A stretch of DNA of 64,000 nt from Dactylis glomerata (Eukaryota > Streptophyta > Magnoliopsida > Poales > Poaceae), in the NCBI GenBank assembly GCA_007115705.1, contig QXEO01001136.1:371757-435756 (forward strand), given 5' to 3'. Below the pieces are notes generated by a model. It searched no databases, had not been told where the DNA came from, and saw only the letters and a list, made by a program, of their open reading frames with translations. Made by a program: the position numbers and the translations under genes. Below are positions 44,417 through 55,909 of the stretch, in pieces (position 1 is the stretch's first letter; each line of letters begins with the position of its first letter).

Positions 44417-45539
44417 GTGAATTGAGGAGGTTCCAGGTGTGATAAAATGGTCAAAAAAATCATATATGCTTATTTTTCATATTATTTAGGTTATTATTAT
44501 TTTAAAAAAATTTGGAAATTTTTTCAAATTTTTTTGATTTTTTTTAGATTTTCCAAAATTTTATCCCCGGCGCACCGATTACGAATTCGCTAGGGATAAC
44601 ATGTTATCCCCGGCGCACATGCCAAATGCGTCAGCGGTAAAAAAAATTATCGCTGGCGAACTTCAAAATTCGCCAGCGGTAAGCATTACCGCCGGCATAT
44701 AAGTCGCTGGCGAACCAAAATGCGCCAGGGATAAGCCATTTTGGTGCGCCAGGGATAGCCTTTTCACTACAAGTGGAAACCTCTAAGGTTGTAGATGTGC
44801 TGTTGCCACTAGGGAGAAAACAACATTCTTATGCCCAAGGGCATATGCTTTGTTTACATTACACACTTTACTTAATGCAGTGATCTGTTGTTCGCAACTT
44901 AATACTTGTGGGGTTCTCGGATTGATTCCCCGTGGGTGGATTATTAGTCATAGATGCAGATGGATGGCGGTCTATGTATCTTGTTGTAATGCCCAGAGTA
45001 AATCTCATAGTGATCCTCTTGACATATCACATTATCTTTATTCTATCAATTGCCCAACTGTAATTTGTTTACCCAGCATGTGTTATTTTATCTTATGGAG
45101 AGACACCACTAGTGAACTGTGGACCCCGGTCCTATTTCCAATATATTGCTATCACCTGTTTACTTTACTCGCACTGTTTACTTTGTCGCATACTACTATT
45201 TCTTTCCACTCGATACGCTCATTCCTTTGTTTACAGCAAACCGGTGAGATTGACAACCTCATCGTAAGTTGGGAGCAAAGTATTTGGTTGTTTTATGTGC
45301 AGGTTCTGCGTTGCAGCTAGCAAAGCAAAGCACTGGACGAGGCGCCTTATAAATTGTCCGGAGCTGTCGCGAAGCTAGCGAGCATCACCTTCTGGAGTTT
45401 GGCTTTTTCCTGGATACGATAAACCTTGGTTTCTTACTGAGGGAAAAGCTTTCTGCTGTGCTCATCATACCTTCCTCTTGGGGTTCCCAACTGGACGGTG
45501 ATTTATATCAACACACCGTGCCGCATCAAGACTCTTTTC

Positions 45540-45557
45540 TGGTGCCGTTGCCGGGGA
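45540..45557 (+). promoter_or_regulatory. Primer binding site of the outer Athila-like element
   Basis: TGGTGCCGTTGCCGGGGA, one mismatch from the complement of the 3' end of plant tRNA-Asp(GUC), 11 bp inside the LTR. The inner element has the same site type and the same 11-bp gap. Confidence 0.9.
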
Positions 45558-45715
45558 AAAAGAAGACTTCTGCAAGGGGAGTATCGCACGCACATCCTTT
45601 ACTTTGTTTTAAGTTTTGCTTTACTTTATTTTTACTTGCATCGTTTTATAAAAAATACAAAAAAAATTAGTTTCCTTATAGTTGTTTTTACTTGTCTGCG
45701 TTTAGCTTTGCTAGA

Positions 45716-47036
45716 ATGGCTACTCCTGAGAACACCAAGTTGTGCGATTTTACTAGCACTAATAATAGTGATTTTATCTGCACTCCTATTGCGCCACCTG
45801 GTCCTGCTGTAAATTTTTATGAGATTAAGCCTGCTTTATTTAACCTTGTTATGAGAGAGCAATTTCTGGTGCTAGTACTGATGATGCTGCAGCTCATCTC
45901 AACAATTTTATTTAGCTATGTGAGATGCAGAAATATAAGGATGTAGAAAGTGATATTATTAAGCTTAAGTTATTTCCTTTTTCTTTGAGATGAAAAGCTA
46001 AGGATTGGTTGCTGTCTTTGCCTAAAAATAGTATTGATTCATGGGCTAAGTGTAAGGATGCTTTTATTGGAAGATACTATCCTCCTGCTAAGATTATAGC
46101 TTTGCATAGCAATATTATGAAGTTTAGTCAGTTTGATAATGAACATGTTGCTCAGGCTTGGGAAAGAATGAAATCTATGATAAAGAATTGCCCCACTCAT
46201 GGACTGACTACTTGGATAATTGTCCAAACTTTTTATGCAGGACTGAATTTTTCTTCAAGAAACCTATTGGATTCAGCTGCTGGAGGCACTTTTATATCCC
46301 TTACCTTGGGCGCCGCAACAAAGCTTCTCGACAATATGATGGTAAATTACTCTGAATGGCACACCGAGAGAGCTCCATAAGGTAAGAAGGTAAATTCTGT
46401 TGAGGAAACCTCTTCCTTGAGTGATAATATTGATGCTATAATGCTTATGATTTCAAATGATAGGACTCATGTAGATCCTAATAATGTTCCTTCAGCCTCT
46501 TTGGTTGCTCAAGAAGAGCATGTTGATGTAAACTTCATTAGAAATAATAATTTTAACAACAATGCTTATAGAAACAATTTTGCTAGTAACAATTATAGGC
46601 CGTATCCTTCTACCAATGGTAATGGTTATGGTAACTCTTATGGTAATTCCTCCAACAACACTAGGGCTGCGCCCTCTGAGCTTGAAGTCATGCTCAAGGA
46701 CTTCATCGGTAAGCAAACTTCTTTTAACAGGTCTGTTGAGGAAAAGTTAGGCAAAATTGATATTCTTGCTTCTAAAGTTTATAGCCTTCCTCATGATGTT
46801 AAACTTCTGAAATTAAAAGTGTTGCCTAATGATGTGAAAGAGAACAATACTTTTGCTACTGCTAATGCTATCCAAGTTAGAATTGATGAAAATGTTAGGA
46901 TGCTAGCAGAATTGCATGCCAGGTGGGAAAGAGAAGATGAGATGGCTAGAAAGATGAAGGTATATACCATTACTACCTCTAATGATGTTGTTCCAAATGC
47001 TAGCAATCCTCTTACTTTGATTGGTGTAGAGAAAAC
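45716..47036 (+). pseudogene. Athila-like gag, 5' part
   Basis: ATG at 45716 (MATPENTKLCDFT). The capsid-like region is recognisable (AKDWLLSLPKNSIDSWAKC, then FSQFDNEHVAQAWERMK), followed by an Asn/Tyr-rich stretch (NNNAYRNNFASNNYRPYP) and a Lys-rich end. The frame is lost after REQF near 45865, and stops occur near 45914, 45991 and 46378. The gene continues after the inner element at 57426. Confidence 0.88.
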
Positions 47037-48501
47037 TGATGACCCACAAGTATAGGGGGTGTATCGTAGTACTTTCGATAAATAAGAGTGTCGAACCCAA
47101 CGAGGAGCAGAAGGTGTTGATGAGTGGTTTTGATCAAGGATTCACTGTAAATACTAGCAAACAGGTTTTCAGGGGTATTTGGTAATGCGAGTAAATAACA
47201 TGCGAGTAAATAAAAGATAGTAGTAACAATTGCAGCAAGTGGCCCAATCCTTTCTTCAGCAAAGGACAAGCTGGTTGTGTACTTATAATAACCAAACGTT
47301 CTCGAGGACACACGGGAGTTTCTATCAAGAGCTTTCGCTTCATAAAGCCAATAGTCTTTATTGGTTTGATAGGTGTTATGGGGGTGAACCTGTGCTAGCG
47401 CACTACCCTTACTAGGATAAATACACGCTTGTGATTATACCCTCCTGCAAGCATCCGCAAATACAAGAAAGTAATTAAGATAAATCTAAGCACAGCCTTA
47501 AACTCTAAGATCCTACGCTCCCTAGTGCAATGGTTTCCCAACGGAGGTTTAGGTTTCTGTCACTCCAGCAACCCCACAATTGGTAGCCAAATACACAATG
47601 CATCTCACTAGGCCCATAAATGGTGAAGTATCATGTAGTCAATGTTCACATGACACCACTAGTGAAATAGCACCACAACAATATCAAACCATTAAATATT
47701 TCTCAACAATAATTCACTACTAACATCTTGACTTCTCCCATGTCCTCAAGAACTAAACGAACTACTCACAAGATATCATATGGATCATGATCAGAGGTGA
47801 AATAATGGTAAATAACAATCTGAACATAAACCTTAATTCAACGGTTCCACTCAATAGCATCAACTACGAGAGTAATCAACACCGGGAAAGTTTCCTATAT
47901 GAATATAACAAGATCTAACTCAAGATGTTACAGCGGGATGGCGTGGTGATGGTGGAGATGAAGGTGCTGGTGATGGAGATGATGATGATGATGATCCCGA
48001 TGAAGTCCGGTGCGACGGTGATGACGATGGCGATGATCTCCCCTCTCCGGGAAGGAATTTCCCCGGCAGATTTCTCCCTGTCGGAGAGCTTTTCTCTCTC
48101 TGGTGTTCTCCGCCCCGCAGAGGCGGCTGTGTCTAACTCTGAGCCCCCCCCTTGACGATGAAGTACGTGAAGGGGCGAGACCAGAAGTAGGCCAGGGTGG
48201 CCTCACACAGGGCTGGCGTGAGGGCCCCTCCTGGCTCCTCTCGACTCCTCCTTCTGGCTTCCTGAGTCTTCTGGGAAAATATGATTTCCTGGTATTTTTC
48301 TGGAATTTTCCTGATCTTCAAAATATGGTCCCTTGATGGTCCTTTTTCCAGCAGAATCCTAACTCCGGCAGCAAATCCTCCGATCATCATCAAACATGTG
48401 GAAACAAAGGAAATAACATAAGTATCAACTCTAAATATGAAATATATCAATGAATAACAGTAAATTATTATACAAAATAGTGATGCAAAATGGACATATC
48501 A
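47037..48501 (-). repeat. 3' LTR of the inner Athila-like element
   Basis: 1465 bp. Compared with the other LTR it lacks a GC-rich block of about 31 bp near 48213 and about 20 bp near 48153. Confidence 0.93.
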
Positions 48502-48515
48502 ACCCCCCCAAGCTT
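48502..48515 (-). promoter_or_regulatory. Polypurine tract of the inner Athila-like element
   Basis: On the minus strand AAGCTTGGGGGGGT directly abuts the 3' LTR. The outer element has TTAAGCTTGGGGATGC in the same place. Confidence 0.85.
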
Positions 48516-50195
48516 AGACCTCGCTTGTCCCCAAGCGAAAACTAAACTCGGTAAACATGACCACAGGTTTATGGAGTGAAGTGTCGATAATCAAAATACG
48601 GACAAGAAGCATCACATTCACCAAGGCACAAATTATAATAGACAACAACTTCCCTTTATAAGATATAGACTTGCAATAGGTAAAAGGGAATCACATGTAA
48701 AAGATGCACAAGGTAAACTATAATTGGCAATGGCAAACCTTAGTTCTTGGTCAAAGAATGGAGAACAAGCTATTCTTTCTTTTGAACGGAGGCTTTTAAA
48801 ACAGAGCTAATATAGCAAAGACCATATGCTCAACGAAACAAACTTTTGCATTCATAGAAAGCTTTCAAAGATATATTCCTTCAGACAAAAGCATTGTACA
48901 AAACAAGGAAGATAGTAAACATGATTAAACGGATCAACATATGGATGAGTGAAACATGACAACTCAAATGCTTGCTTGAGATAGAGGGGAATAGGTTGAC
49001 TCAACATAAAAGTAAAAGATAGGCCCTTCGCAGAGGGAAGCAGGGATTAAACATGTGCTAGAGCTTTTCATTTGCAAAATAGAGGTAAAAAGTTATTTTG
49101 AGGGGTGGTTGCTTTTGTCAACGACTAGCAACGGAGTTCTTGATATCTTCCATACTAAACAAGTGAGAGCGGTTCCGAGATGTTTGATTAAATGGCACAT
49201 TGGTGCTCTTTTATAGCTTTGCACTCCTCCCCACCTTTTTCCTTTCTCAAACCATGGCTAACCGATTCCATCGGGTGCCGACCAACTTTCACATACCATG
49301 GAGGAGTGCTCTTTTCTATCTTTTCTTTTTAAGATTATAATGGTCTGACCAGCTCCCTTGCAAAATTAATGACGAGCAGATGAAGCTGCCTAGTCGAGGG
49401 GTACTTAATTTAGTATGGAAGATAACAAACCCATCCACTACGTCCTCATGAGCTAAAAACAGTGGCACAAAATGAGAAGTGTTTGAAGGTTTTTAAAAGG
49501 TAGCACATGAAAAATTTACTTGGAATGGCTTGAAATACCATGCATAGGAATTTATAGTGGACTCTTTGGAAGTGACTTGGCTTTTGGGAATTTGGATGCA
49601 CGAGAAGTATTTCCTCTTAGTACAGGATTTTGGCTAGCAAGGCTGGGTAGCAAGCATAAGAATTGCATGAAACAAACAAACATACATATAATAAGAACAA
49701 TCATGCAAACTCCCTTGAAGGTACAACGATTTTGACTTTAGAAATAACAATGCTTAAAAGCCAAACTTAAGGAAAACTGAAGTGATGTAACTACAAACAC
49801 TTCTTTATTCTTTTCTACTCAAACCTCAAGGTAATGTTGCTACTGACCAAGCTAGGTTTGCCAAAACCAACTAAATTTACTCATGCTCCCAAAGTGATAC
49901 CAATACCAATCAACAAGACTAGTCATACAAGAGAGATTGCAAACAAACATAAAGTGTGTGGAAAGTAAATGATAAAACTTCTCATTAATATTTCATTACC
50001 GCAACTCACACCAAGGGATACATAGATAACCAACTAAGGAGGATACTTCCAAACTGCAAACTATTCTATAAGATAACTTCTCTATTCATGATATGACTCT
50101 ACTTGAAAAGTAAATGAGCAAAAGGTAATGATGTGATACCGCGGCACTCCCCCAAGCTTGGAACAAGCCAAGAGGATGCCTATACCGATGACGAA
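48516..50195 (-). other. 3' untranslated region of the inner Athila-like element
   Basis: No gene. In element sense much of it (about 49000-49600) is homologous to 59700-60300 of the outer element: shared phrases include the complement of CTAGTCGAGGGGTACTTAAT, and ATGCATAGGAATTTATAGTG with its neighbour CATTCCAAGTAAATTTTC. Confidence 0.8.
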
Positions 50196-50729
50196 TTACT
50201 CCTTGGGTGGTGGCGGAGGATAATCTTTAATAAGCTTCTCAATCAAACCTTTCAGATCATCAATCTTGTGACTGAGGTTACGAATCATCTCAGAATTGTG
50301 CTCAACACGGTTCATGAACCTATTAGCAAGAGAATCCCAGCTCTTGGAATTATTTCCTCATCCTTCCTCATTCTTGGAACTTTCTTTTCCTGCACTGTTA
50401 GAACGATCTATATCCCAACCTGAGGGTAATCGCGACCTAGGCACCCTTTGAAACTGATGTTCATGTATTAGAGTATGGAAAGGATTGTTGCCTGACGGAG
50501 ATGTCCGCGGAGCTAAGGTGTGACGCGGCACACCCCCTCCGGTCCTTATGCGAGCACTCTTCTTGAACTTGTCATGATCTGTCACCACCCCTATGCTGGC
50601 AATCATGGTATTTGGCCTTGAACTTTGATCTTCCTCCTCGTCTTCACTTTCAACCTCTTCTTTCAGCCGAAAGTCTTTGGTGTCATCTTCCGGAGGTGTC
50701 TTCTCCTTGTCGTCGCTTGAAGAGGCCAT
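50196..50729 (-). pseudogene. Additional ORF downstream of pol in the inner Athila-like element
   Basis: ATG at 50727-50729 (MASSSDDKEKTPPEDD). The frame runs 177 codons with one in-frame TGA at 50358-50360 and ends at 50196-50198. The product is hydrophilic: an acidic N-terminus (EEVESEDEEEDQSS), a middle with RTGGGVPRHTLAPR, and a C-terminal amphipathic stretch (ANRFMNRVEHNSEMIRNL, then KIDDLKGLIEKLIKDYPPPP) that looks like a coiled coil. Athila elements often carry an extra or envelope-like ORF here, but no membrane segment is present, so envelope function is not supported. The role is unknown. Confidence 0.6.
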
Positions 50730-51067
50730 GGCTCCCCCAAGCTTAAGATCAACTCCTGACAGAAACAGCTCGAAACAAAACACGATGAGAAAACGATATA
50801 CAGACCTTGGGGACTCCGGGGGGTTAAATAAGCAAAAATTATACATCGAAACGAAATCACAGGAGGAAACTGGGACGAAAAAGAGTTCCGGGGTGCTCTC
50901 ACACCTAGGTGGCGCGGCCAGGGGTGGGCCCGCGCCACCTATGTGTGAGAAGCACACGGACTCCTTTTCCTGCCCGTTTTCATCTCGTGATTTTTCATAT
51001 TTAGTAAAAACAGCAAAAATATTAAAGAAAGAGCTTTTCGCGAAACTTCTCTGACTAGAACTGTTAC

Positions 51068-52402
51068 CTATTCGAAAACGAACTCTGCAGGTACCCGCAA
51101 TTTGTCTTGGATGAATTCTTCTGGAGAAACTGTTTCAATAACATCAACATCTTCATTATAAGAATCTCCAGAAATATAATGTTTGAGTCTTTGCCCATTC
51201 ACCACTTGTGTAGAGTCATCCTTCAATGAAGCAATCTTAATAGCACCTGAGCGGTACACTTCCACAATAACATATGGTCCTTCCCATTTAGAAAGTAATT
51301 TTCCTGCAAAAAATCTGAGGCGAGACCTATACAATAGAACTTTCTCTCCAACATGAAACTCTCTTTTAAGAATTCTCTTATCATGCCATTGCTTGACTTT
51401 CTCTTTAAAAAGCCTGGCATTCTCATATGCTTCGTTTCTCCACTCATCTAGAGAACTCAAATCTAATAACCTTTTTTTACCAGCTAGTTTAAAATCTCTA
51501 TTAAGCTCTCTCACTGCCCAAAAAGCTTTGTGTTCTAATTCTAAAGGCAAGTGACACGCTTTTCCGTAAACCATCTTATAAGGAGACATACCCATGGGGT
51601 TCTTATAAGCAGTTCTATAAGCCCATAAAGCATCGTTTAACTTACTAGCCCAGTTTTTCCTAGATCTATTGACAGTCTTCTGCAAGACAGACTTGATCTC
51701 CCTATTTGAAAGCTCTACTTGCCCACTAGTTTGGGGATGATAAGCAGAAGCAATTCTATGATTAACATCATATTTAGCAAGAATTTTTCTAAAACCACCG
51801 TGAATAAAATGAGAATCTCCATCAGTCATAAGATATCTAGGCACACCAAACCTAGGAAAAATAACATCCTTAAGCATTTTTAACGAGGTCTCACCATAGG
51901 CACTCTTTGTAGGTATGGCTTCTACCCATTTAGTAACATAATCAACAGCAACAAGTATATGGGTATAGCCTTTTGAAGGAGGAAAAGGACCCATAAAGTC
52001 AAATCCCCAACAATCAAATGGTTCAATAACAAGAGTGTAACTCATAGGCATTTCATTGCGTCTAGAAATATTACCAACTCTTTGACATTCATCGCAAGAT
52101 AAAACATACCTTCTAGCATCTTTAAAAAGGGTTGGCCAATAAAAACCTGATTGTAGAACCTTTTGCGCGGTTCTATCTCCAGCATGATGCCCTCCATAAG
52201 CACTACTATGGCATTTTCTTAATATCTCTTGTTGCTCATATTCCGGTACACATCTTCGCATAATACCATCAACTCCTTCTTTATATAAGTGTGGGTCATC
52301 CCAAAAGTAATGTCTCAAATCATAGAAGAATTTTCTTCTTTGCTGAGCTGTAAAAGTTGGAGGCAAATACTTGGAAAAAAATAAAGTTAGCATAATCAGC
52401 AT
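51068..52402 (-). pseudogene. Inner Athila-like element integrase
   Basis: The zinc-binding HHCC part is visible ([21 protein letters not shown]), then the catalytic core with D in [12 protein letters not shown] in LMTDGDSHF and E in [13 protein letters not shown], followed by a conserved plant Ty3 C-terminus ([30 protein letters not shown]). The frame itself is open to its stop at 51068. It is joined to RNase H only after a 1-nt frame change in a T/A run near 52375-52381, so it cannot be made as part of the polyprotein. Confidence 0.92.
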
Positions 52403-53243
52403 ACCAAGGAAGGTCTCGCGAGGTTACATTTATTGCAGCCAACTGTTCATTTGGAAAACTATCATTAACAAGAATAGGATCAAAAGAAATGTTTTCCAAT
52501 CTAGACAAGTTGTCAGCCACAGAATTTTCAGCACCTTTCCTATCTACGATATGCAAATCAAATTCTTGTAAAAGCAACACCCATCTAATAAGCCTAGGCT
52601 TAGCATCCTTCTTAGTCATAAGATATCTAATAGCAGCATGATCAGTATGAATAGTAACTTTAGAATCAACAATGTAAGATCTAAACTTATCACATGCAAA
52701 AACAATAGCAAGAAACTCTTTCTCAGTAGTAGCATAATACTTCTGAGCAGCATCAAGAATCTTACTAGCATAATGAATAACATTCAACTTATTATCAACT
52801 CGCTGTCCAAGAACAGCACCAACAGCAAAATCACTAGAATCACACATAATTTCAAAAGGTAAATTCCAATCAGGTGGTTGAACAATAGGAGCAGTAGTTA
52901 AAGCCTTCTTAAGAGTTTCAAAAGCTTCCTTACAATCATCATCAAAGACAAATGGTACATCCTTTTGAAGAAGATTAGTAAGAGGCTTTGAAATCTTAGA
53001 GAAATCTTTAATAAACCTCCTATAGAAACCAACATGACCAAGAATACTACGAATACCTTTAACATCTCTGGGACAGGGCATTTCCTCAATTGCCTCCACT
53101 TTTGCTCTGTCAACTTCAATACCTCTTTCAGAAATTTTATGTCCAAGGACAATTCCTTCATTCACCATAAAGTGGCATTTCTCCCAATTAAGAACAAGGT
53201 TAGTTTCTTCGCACCTCTGCAAAACTTTATCAAGGTTGTGCAA
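52320..53243 (-). pseudogene. Inner Athila-like element RT thumb/connection and RNase H
   Basis: It continues RT after the palm ([43 protein letters not shown]), then RNase H with its acidic residues in [24 protein letters not shown] and [12 protein letters not shown]. It is in a different frame from the upstream part. Confidence 0.92.
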
Positions 53244-54838
53244 ACAATTATAAAAAGAAGTTCCATAGAGAAATCATCCATGAAGACCTCCACAATTTCT
53301 TCACAAAAGCCATGAAAAATAGCAGACATGCATCTTTGAAAAGTAGCAGGAGCATTGCATAAACCAAACGGCATACGTCTATAAGCATAAGTTCCATAAG
53401 GACAAGTAAAAGTGGTTTTCTCTTGATCATCCTTTTTAACAGCAATTTGAGAAAAACCAGAATAACCATCAAGGAAACAAAAATGAGTCTTCTTAGACAA
53501 CCTTTCTAACATCTGATCTATAAACGGTAAAGGATAATGATCTTTCTTAGTAACTTTGTTTACCTTCCTATAATCAATGCACATCCTATAACCAACTACT
53601 ACCCTTTGAGGAATAAGCTCGTTATTCTCATTAAGCACAACAGTCATACCTCCTTTCTTAGGAACACAATGAATAGGACTAACCCATCTACTATCAGCAA
53701 TAGGATAAATAATACCAGCATCAAGGAGTTTTAATACCTTATTTCTTACCACATCCTTCATCTTGGGAATTAGGCGGCGTTGATGCTCCACGACTGGCTT
53801 TGCGTCTTTCTCCATATTAATGGCATGCTGACATAAAGTGGGAGAAATCCCTTTTAAATCATCAAGAGTATATCCCATAGCTCCTCGGTGTTTCCTCAAT
53901 ATCTCCAATAATCTTTCTTCTTCCTTTCCTGAAAGTTTAGAGCTAATAATAACAGGATATATTTTCTTATCATCTATATAAGCATATTTAAGATTATCAG
54001 GCAAAGGCTTTAATTCGAAAACAGGATCTTCTTTAGGCGGCAAAGTGGTACCAAGATCCTCCACAGGTAGATTATGCTTGATTAATGGTGGTTGACAAAG
54101 AAGAATATCGTCAATCTCTTCTCTTTCCTTACTGAAAACATCACTTTCGTGATCTTCCATGAATTGCTGCAAGGCATTATTAGGAGCAAGAGCAATAGAA
54201 GCAAGCTGTTCAACTCGAAAATTTTCATTAGGCGTGTCATTTTCATAAGAAGTCTTAGCAAACTTGGAAAAATTAAACTCATAAGACTCTCCATTAAACT
54301 TAGTAAAAAAATTCTCCTTCTTACAATCTATCACGGTGCCACAAGTGTTCAAAAATGGTCTACCAAAAATAATAGGACAAGTTTTACTAGCCTCCTTACC
54401 AAGTACTAGAAAATCAGTAAGGTATTTAGTCTTACCGCAAAGAACTTCCACATCTCGAACAATACCAAGAGGCCAAACAGTCTCTCTGTTAGCAAGCTGA
54501 ACAACCACATCAATATCTTCAAGTTCACAAGCGCTAATCTCATGCATAATTTCTTTGTAAAGCTCTAAAGGAATAGCACTTGCACTAGCACCAATATCAC
54601 ATAAACCATAATAGCAATGATCTCCAATCCTAACAGAAATAACAGGAACACGTGTTTTCCTATGCTTTTTAGGATGTGAGAGAATGTTAGAAGCATCTTC
54701 ACAAAAAATAATATATTCATCCCCTACATCTTTAGTAACAAGATCCTTCAATATAGCTACAGGAGACTTAATAGTAATTTGCTCATCAGGTTCTGCAGCT
54801 TTCTTAGTACTTTTATTAGACACACTTACCAAAGTAGA
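53162..54838 (-). pseudogene. Inner Athila-like element protease and reverse transcriptase fingers/palm
   Basis: Protease box YGLCDIGASASAIPLELY near 54600 has D-I-G in place of the usual D-T/S-G, as often in Athila. RT motifs follow: GISPTLCQHAINMEKDA, RMCIDYRKVNKVTKKDHYP, FLDGYSGFSQIAV, MPFGLCNAPATFQRCM, then EVFMDDFS containing the catalytic DD. A small deletion right after FMDDFS (near 53264) changes frame. It is in frame with gag but separated from it by the double stop at 54839-54844. Confidence 0.92.
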
Positions 54839-54841
54839 TTA

Positions 54842-55789
54842 CTACTTTACCTTAGCAGGGAAAGGTGTCTTCTCAAAATAAGGTTCAGGCACAATGCTAT
54901 CAACAGTACAAACTTCAGTAGCTGCAGCAGGTAAATGACTAATAGAATCTTTATAAGGCGCATGATATTTGTTCCAATCTTTCTTTGGAACATCAAGATA
55001 AGAGGCAAAGGCCTTAAGACAATTAGCAAGTATTTGTGAATCAAGACCATAAGCAGTGCTAACACTATGAAAGTCATCGGTTCCCATAAAAGATTTAATG
55101 CATTCATAATCATAGTTTATACCTGACTTCCTACCTTTGTCATTTTCCCAACCTTCAGCATTCTCTTGTATACGGTCAAGAAGTTTCCACTTAGCATCTT
55201 CTTTTATATGAGTAAATGATCCAAAGCAAGAAGCATCCAAATAATCCTTATCAGGAAGAGTAAGCCGCGCATAAAAATTATCAATAACAATATTATTGGG
55301 GAGCTCATGAATGGGGCATTTGAGCATTAGTAACTTCAATCTCCCCCACGCTTGGGCAATACTTTCTCCATCATGAGGCCAAAAATTATATATCCGATTA
55401 CGGTCTTTATGAATTTCACTTGGAGGATAAAACTTGGAATAAAAGAGAGGTACAATATCCTCCCATGCCATAGATGGACCATCTTGGAGTAGTCGATACC
55501 ACTCTTCAGCTCTGCCTTTCAATGATAAAGAGAATAATTTCTTCTTGACTTGGCTTGGTGAAATACCTGCACATCTGAACAACTCGCATAATTCATGTAT
55601 AAATAATAAGTGATCACCTGGATGGACAGTTCCATCTCCTGAATAGCAGTTATCCATAATACGCCCAACAATTTTCATAGGTATTTTAAAAGGATCAATT
55701 TCAGCAGGTGGTGGCGGTGGTGGTTCATCCACATGTGCAACAGTAGTAGAAGTGTTTCCAAATAGGAAACCAAATGGAGACTTCTCCAT
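54842..55789 (-). CDS. Inner Athila-like element gag
   Basis: ATG at 55787-55789 (MEKSPFGFLFGNTST), 315 residues to TAG. The capsid-like gag region is clear (HELCELFRCAGISPSQ, LKGRAEEWYRLLQD, WEDIVPLFYSKFYPPSE, GESIAQAWGRLKLLMLKCP, HELPNNIVIDNFYARL). No CCHC knuckle was found, as in many Athila elements. The frame is open, and its product would form the particle shell in the cytoplasm. It is followed by TAG TAA and then pol in the same frame. Confidence 0.88.
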   Translation of the reverse strand: MEKSPFGFLFGNTSTTVAHVDEPPPPPPAEIDPFKIPMKIVGRIMDNCYSGDGTVHPGDHLLFIHELCELFRCAGISPSQVKKKLFSLSLKGRAEEWYRLLQDGPSMAWEDIVPLFYSKFYPPSEIHKDRNRIYNFWPHDGESIAQAWGRLKLLMLKCPIHELPNNIVIDNFYARLTLPDKDYLDASCFGSFTHIKEDAKWKLLDRIQENAEGWENDKGRKSGINYDYECIKSFMGTDDFHSVSTAYGLDSQILANCLKAFASYLDVPKKDWNKYHAPYKDSISHLPAAATEVCTVDSIVPEPYFEKTPFPAKVK

Positions 55790-55880
55790 AGCAGAGTAAA
55801 ATAAAAATAAAAGACAAAATAAAAACAATACTCACAACGACGGTTACCTTTACCAATTCCACTCTTCAATAGCGCTACAC

Positions 55881-55898
55881 TCCCCGGCAACGGTGCCA
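55881..55898 (-). promoter_or_regulatory. Primer binding site of the inner Athila-like element
   Basis: On the minus strand TGGCACCGTTGCCGGGGA, one mismatch from the complement of plant tRNA-Asp(GUC), 11 bp from the LTR. Confidence 0.92.
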
Positions 55899-55909
55899 GA
55901 AAATAGTCT

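Larger units (their letters stand above)
43349..44775. mobile_element. Non-autonomous CACTA element inside the left LTR
   Basis: Ends read CACTAGTAGAGATTTG on the left and, in reverse complement, CACTTGTAGTGAAAAGG on the right. The 3-bp duplication GAA flanks it (43346-43348 and 44776-44778), and the other LTR shows the empty site (ACAGAAACCTC). Subterminal parts carry many copies of a TATCCCCGGCGCA-like motif in both orientations. No coding capacity. The interior holds a CA-rich array and a 5S rRNA-derived segment. Confidence 0.92.
42455..45528 (+). repeat. Left LTR of the outer Athila-like element
   Basis: 3074 bp, of which 1430 bp are the CACTA insertion and its duplicated GAA. The remainder, about 1.64 kb, matches the right LTR with clear divergence by eye. 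The start carries the inverted repeat GATACGT...ACGTATC. Confidence 0.93.
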
